Part shown: in pieces, positions 6,401 to 6,775 of the stretch
How positions within the stretch are numbered: the first letter of the stretch is position 1
Layout of the letters: every line of letters starts with the position of its first letter
Source of the DNA: Candidatus Omnitrophota bacterium
GTDB lineage: Bacteria > Omnitrophota > Gorgyraeia > Gygaellales > Profunditerraquicolaceae
Direction of reading: 5' to 3'
Length of the DNA stretch: 6,775 nt
Assembly (NCBI GenBank): GCA_028687525.1
Contig: JAQTZX010000078.1
Span: forward strand, 1-6,775
Translations under genes and position numbers: made by a program
Notes under the pieces: generated by a model
What the model was told of the DNA's origin: nothing
The model's input: only the letters and a program-made list of their open reading frames with translations
Databases searched by the model: none

Positions 6401-6775
6401 AACCGGGATTATGAACTGAATTTCGGTGTCGGAGAGGTAAGCCGCGTGCGCGTTAGAAACGGAAGGATCATTTCTTTGGAGGATCGCAAGGGAAAAAGCG
6501 ATTTTTCGTCGGACGGCGAGGTGAGCCTTCGCGTCGCGGATGACCGGTGGATCACTATTCGAGACGGGTATTTAATTATTGTTTCCACGAGAGGGAAAGA
6601 GATGACGGACGTCCGTATTTGGTATGCCCGGGAGAGCACGTTCCGGTATATCTCCTGGAAACCTGCCGGGGAAGATCCTGTTTTCGACGGCGGAGAGAAT
6701 TGCGTAAACGAATACGCGGATGTCCGGAGACTGGAGCCTTTGGCCCGCATGCTGTCTGCCCGGAATCTGGAAGAC
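2..6775 (+). CDS. Interior fragment of a giant multidomain protein with DGG linkers (partial at both ends)
   Basis: One reading frame stays open for 2258 codons across the whole window, which random sequence would essentially never give. The translation has ordinary protein composition and contains recognisable folds in sequence, so it is coding. In order it holds an unrecognised N-terminal part, a TPR-like helical solenoid, a NagB-like sugar-phosphate deaminase domain, a hydrophobic helix pair with coiled coil, two unrecognised modules, a degenerate kinase-like domain, a GNAT-like domain and the start of another module. Twelve Asp-Gly-Gly tripeptides punctuate it, mostly at domain boundaries. 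No signal peptide can be judged because the N terminus is missing. No frameshift or internal stop is seen, so it is not a pseudogene here. Role unknown. The architecture resembles giant proteins I recall from Omnitrophota, and altered catalytic positions in several domains argue for a structural, binding or scaffold job. Coding is near certain; function is not. Confidence 0.97.
500..637 (+). other. Short amphipathic/hydrophobic segment between two DGG motifs (residues 167-212)
   Basis: This 46-residue piece is bounded by DGG at residues 164 and 213. It contains MILEISSGFLFAKIEIRLSI, which is rich in aliphatic residues but interrupted by Glu, Lys and Arg, so it is more likely amphipathic than a true transmembrane span. 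It then turns into a polar, Ala/Gln/Ser-rich linker. It could be a membrane-surface helix or a remnant of a larger domain. No family is recognised. Confidence 0.4.
647..1618 (+). other. Helical solenoid module, TPR-like (residues 216-539)
   Basis: The module is almost entirely predicted helix. The best repeat-like part is residues about 301-520. There, paired helices carry the small and aromatic residues typical of tetratricopeptide or related alpha-solenoid repeats: KAARLYAHASRDYRNAQ followed by ECAERSLALDAATGD, then IFTARIYRRLGNLLKSAEYN, and later FAIRNYAGAGMLEEAFKARK. Spacing between the pairs is irregular and the TPR consensus (W-LG-Y-A-F-A-P) is only partly met, so this is TPR-like rather than a confident TPR call. 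Families of this kind bind proteins and support assembly, so a partner-docking role is a reasonable inference. The module sits between the DGG motifs at residues 213 and 540. An alternative is a generic helical spacer. Confidence 0.5.
1628..2086 (+). other. Unrecognised module (residues 543-695)
   Basis: This is a 153-residue stretch between the DGG motifs at 540 and 696. It opens with a charged helix (AERLVERWKIFREEDV). A hydrophobic strand-turn follows (CFQTFLFLPEIGWNKIQ), then a Pro/Gly/Ser-rich loop region (PEINGPGSYSPDSVYKR), and two Trp- and Tyr-containing helical stretches (EEFREETYQLWKAARSRD and FSDKLWKAGEEIYRDRR). No catalytic signature or family is recognised. It directly precedes the NagB-like domain and might be an extension of it, but the intervening DGG argues that it is a separate unit. 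Confidence 0.4.
2150..3001 (+). other. Glucosamine-6-phosphate deaminase (NagB)-like domain with altered active site
   Basis: Residues about 717-1000 match the NagB/6-phosphogluconolactonase fold along their length, at roughly the usual 260-280 residue size. In the family the enzyme converts glucosamine-6-phosphate to fructose-6-phosphate and ammonia in the cytoplasm. Landmarks by comparison with remembered E. coli NagB: the Asp72 equivalent is D784 (VTVDSPIGL). The catalytic loop GHIGFNEPGSS gives H885 (His143) and E890 (Glu148). R900 and R914 match Arg158 and Arg172, and K959 (SGTSKS) matches Lys208. The C-terminal run LGIADILSSRNIIIAASG is very NagB-like. Departures are a Gly (G883) where the family has Asp141 or Asn, about 8 extra residues just before that loop, about 9 extra near 915-940, and GCNTP in place of the TGGTP phosphate loop. 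The fold call is strong. Catalytic activity is doubtful, and it may be a sugar-phosphate-binding or dead domain. The DGG copies at 696 and 1007 bracket it. Confidence 0.88.
3134..3244 (+). other. Two hydrophobic helices, probable transmembrane hairpin (residues 1045-1081)
   Basis: Two closely spaced hydrophobic runs, IVIATAFLVAALFIPDLFL and FFLLVALATIVHAFYL, are separated by an Arg-Arg pair. The preceding sequence is strongly charged (RLRERVAGLLKETIKS) and the following sequence is a charged helix. The simplest reading is a tight membrane hairpin with both flanks on the same side. The very short turn and the Arg pair also allow one span plus a membrane-dipping helix. It is the only clearly membrane-like segment in the window and lies between the DGG motifs at 1015 and 1112, so it forms a self-contained anchor module. 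Confidence 0.7.
3245..3334 (+). other. Charged coiled-coil-like helix after the hydrophobic pair (residues 1082-1111)
   Basis: The run EQMDRALQQWEKVQSLSDEL continues into ESVRQKEKKK. It has hydrophobic residues at roughly heptad spacing, dense Glu/Lys/Gln/Arg content and no Pro or Gly until the DGG at residue 1112. It looks like a short coiled coil or stalk emerging from the membrane segment, possibly used for oligomerisation. At about four heptads it is short, so a single charged helix is also possible. Confidence 0.55.
3344..3985 (+). other. Unrecognised alpha/beta module containing an in-frame palindrome (residues 1115-1328)
   Basis: This module lies between the DGG motifs at 1112 and 1329. 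A basic, disordered-looking lead (RQSEHAGTSKPRFPRVMRG) is followed by helical sequence (VNIEAFAAAYRNVLARKDWR). Next come FLRKMGWSRIGGHRAVRTEL and a hydrophobic helix region around ISNYFSANIFAQIYSAFATR. The second half is rich in Gly, aromatic residues and strands (WIIGIPMEAAVYIFMGGSGF, then VAGWGQPYRGASGVVLLQET). Residues 1265-1271 (PACPAGR) are encoded by a perfect-arm palindrome, described separately, and look foreign to the surrounding fold. I recognise no family or catalytic motif. Confidence 0.4.
3794..3814. repeat. 21-base GC-rich palindrome carried in frame inside the coding region
   Basis: The left arm CCTGCCTG (3794-3801) and right arm CAGGCAGG (3807-3814) are exact reverse complements around the 5-base loop TCCGG. 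The element starts on a codon boundary and is exactly seven codons long, encoding PACPAGR, so it could have been inserted or removed without shifting frame. There is no T-run after it, and it sits within an open frame, so it is not a terminator. No flanking duplication is obvious. It resembles short dispersed palindromes that I recall from genomes of candidate phyla, and by analogy Rickettsia palindromic elements inside genes. The family membership is inference. Confidence 0.75.
3995..4684 (+). other. Unrecognised module with a YHE-containing helix (residues 1332-1561)
   Basis: This 230-residue module lies between the DGG motifs at 1329 and 1562. The first half is strand-rich (GGIITFRGETSEKYIFRYKE; ELEWLSVPLHMRG; GAVYGLFQCEAF; DVIYIFGNDSYRDD). 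The second half is helical, starting with SIAEILYHEVEKSVYARYLP and continuing through TAWEIARARQAEFIEAIIAAW to an Ala-rich helix (GVPAALAAYAADAIVQ). The His-Glu pair at 1467-1468 sits in a helix after a strand region, as in zinc metallopeptidases, but the second His of HExxH is missing. It could be a degenerate metallopeptidase-like fold. That is weak, and I leave the family open. Confidence 0.4.
4694..5626 (+). other. Degenerate protein-kinase / phosphotransferase-like domain (core residues about 1660-1855)
   Basis: After an unrecognised lead (residues 1565-1659) the order of elements follows the protein-kinase/aminoglycoside-phosphotransferase fold. A beta-3-like strand has Lys (GDCFMKQN, K1681). 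A helix has Glu (SREFQGLQLL, E1688). A strand PEHVMDVFAEG and a hinge-like strand VPFYICEYLE (E1729) follow, then a long helix (MRIIVRMITESYFELGLY). The catalytic-loop-like IADFNIGLGDVLF leads into EKYKLAACRGG. Active kinases here have H-x-D-x4-N and then DFG or an IDxx equivalent. In this copy the Asp is present (D1780), the spacing to V-L is two residues longer with D1787 near the Asn position, and the metal-binding Asp of DFG is replaced (KLAACRGG). The fold call is moderate because it rests on pattern order rather than strong identity. If correct, the domain is most likely a pseudokinase that binds rather than phosphorylates. Confidence 0.45.
5636..5941 (+). other. Small unrecognised domain (residues 1879-1980)
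   Basis: This roughly 100-residue unit is flanked by DGG at 1876 and 1981. It starts with a helix (TEILRDLLKKAGISDTKEVY). Alternating strands follow (AVQIGREFIVVDFAGERLFM, KKYFTIFLFAYDEEG, AAHVLVTWPKQTVRKL), and it ends with a helix (GIEEIDRLLDI). It is compact, with a helix-strand-strand-strand-helix layout and no catalytic motif. Its two tight DGG borders make it a good example of the one-domain-per-linker plan. Family not recognised. Confidence 0.45.
6098..6331 (+). other. GNAT acetyltransferase-like domain, motif A degenerate
   Basis: Residues about 2033-2110 follow the GNAT order: a strand pair ELNVYLNGDYLGYIAFIMS, then the strand TNVQILQFRYRKRKVG leading into a helix TSLFEFFIALADENGYA, a strand ELRFEKI, and the N-containing helix KNQFVIRLLGNLIP. 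GNAT enzymes move an acyl group from acyl-CoA to an amine, and their pyrophosphate loop is R/Q-x-x-G-x-G/A. Here the corresponding loop is RKRKVG (residues 2070-2075). It keeps the last Gly and the start of the helix, but a Lys replaces the first Gly. The resemblance in strand and helix order is fair. CoA binding may be weakened and activity is uncertain. It lies between the DGG motifs at 1981 and 2229, preceded by a strand-rich lead and followed by a beta-rich tail. Confidence 0.55.
6332..6685 (+). other. Beta-rich tail after the GNAT-like domain (residues 2111-2228)
   Basis: The sequence is dominated by short alternating strands: GEVSRVRVRNGRIISLEDRK, then EVSLRVADDRWITIRDGYLI, then VSTRGKEMTDVRIWYARES and FRYISWK. 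It looks like a small beta-sheet or beta-barrel unit and ends at the FDGGEN motif. It may be part of the preceding GNAT-like module or an independent beta domain. No family is recognised. Confidence 0.4.
6695..6775 (+). other. Start of a further module, cut by the window edge (residues 2232-2258)
   Basis: After the last DGG the frame continues with ENCVNEYADVRRLEPLARML, a charged helix-like run that is still open at the final base. It shows that the protein continues beyond the window. Too little is present to name a family. Confidence 0.6.

Larger units (their letters stand above)
491..6694 (+). repeat. Twelve DGG linker motifs in the encoded protein
   Basis: Asp-Gly-Gly occurs at residues 164, 213, 540, 696, 1007, 1015, 1112, 1329, 1562, 1876, 1981 and 2229. 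The bases are 491-499, 638-646, 1619-1627, 2087-2095, 3020-3028, 3044-3052, 3335-3343, 3986-3994, 4685-4693, 5627-5635, 5942-5950 and 6686-6694. With about 6% Asp and 7-8% Gly, fewer than one copy would be expected in this length. Context recurs: KDGG at 213, 1112 and 1329; FDGG at 1015, 1876 and 2229; DGG followed by Thr/Ser-Gln at 540, 1015 and 1981. Flanks are usually polar and the motif falls where folds change, for example on both sides of the NagB-like domain and of the small domain at 5636-5941. Codons differ among copies, so this is not a DNA repeat. Its function is unknown: flexible linker, processing site or calcium-binding turn are all possible. Confidence 0.85.

Noticed and set aside
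2..6775. Nonribosomal peptide or polyketide synthase as an explanation for the giant frame
   Set aside because: None of the expected signatures are present: no adenylation core motifs, carrier-protein GGHS/LGGDS serine sites, or condensation HHxxxDG. The domains do not repeat as modules.
2..6775. CRISPR array, tRNA or other RNA genes, insertion sequences
   Set aside because: No direct-repeat spacing, cloverleaf-like sequence, transposase or terminal inverted repeats were seen, and the window is fully occupied by coding sequence.

Overview
The whole window is the interior of one very large plus-strand gene. Frame 2 is open from base 2 to base 6775, which is 2258 codons with no stop codon. Neither the true start nor the true stop lies inside the window. 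No second gene, RNA gene, promoter, terminator or mobile element can be supported. All other open frames, on both strands, are shorter and overlap this frame, so I treat them as shadows. Residue numbers below count from base 2, so residue n begins at base 3n-1.

The protein reads as a string of modules separated by a short recurring tripeptide, Asp-Gly-Gly, which occurs 12 times. Several copies have an extended form such as FDGGSQ, DGGTQA or FDGGEN. The copies use different synonymous codons, so the repetition is held at protein level. Giant genes of this kind, built as many weakly recognisable modules with DGG-containing linkers, fit what I recall of the candidate phylum Omnitrophota (for example Velamenicoccus, known for an enormous predicted protein). 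This assignment is an inference from architecture. There is no rRNA or marker gene in the window to confirm it.

Layout in order: an unrecognised N-terminal stretch (2-490); a short hydrophobic/amphipathic piece between two DGG motifs (500-637); a helical, TPR-like solenoid (core about 902-1561); an unrecognised module (1628-2086); a clear glucosamine-6-phosphate deaminase (NagB)-like domain with an altered active site (about 2150-3001); a pair of hydrophobic helices followed by a charged coiled coil (3134-3334); two unrecognised modules (3344-3985 and 3995-4684), the first carrying a 21-base palindrome read in frame; a degenerate protein-kinase/phosphotransferase-like domain (about 4979-5566); a small unrecognised domain (5636-5941); a GNAT acetyltransferase-like domain (about 6098-6331) with a beta-rich tail; and the first residues of a further module after the last DGG.

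The most striking theme is that the recognisable enzyme folds (NagB, kinase-like, GNAT-like) each depart from family consensus at functional positions. This suggests a surface, scaffold or binding protein assembled from decayed or repurposed enzyme domains rather than a set of active enzymes. The hydrophobic pair in the middle suggests membrane attachment. The system hinted at here is the giant protein itself. Its full extent and cellular role cannot be read from this window.
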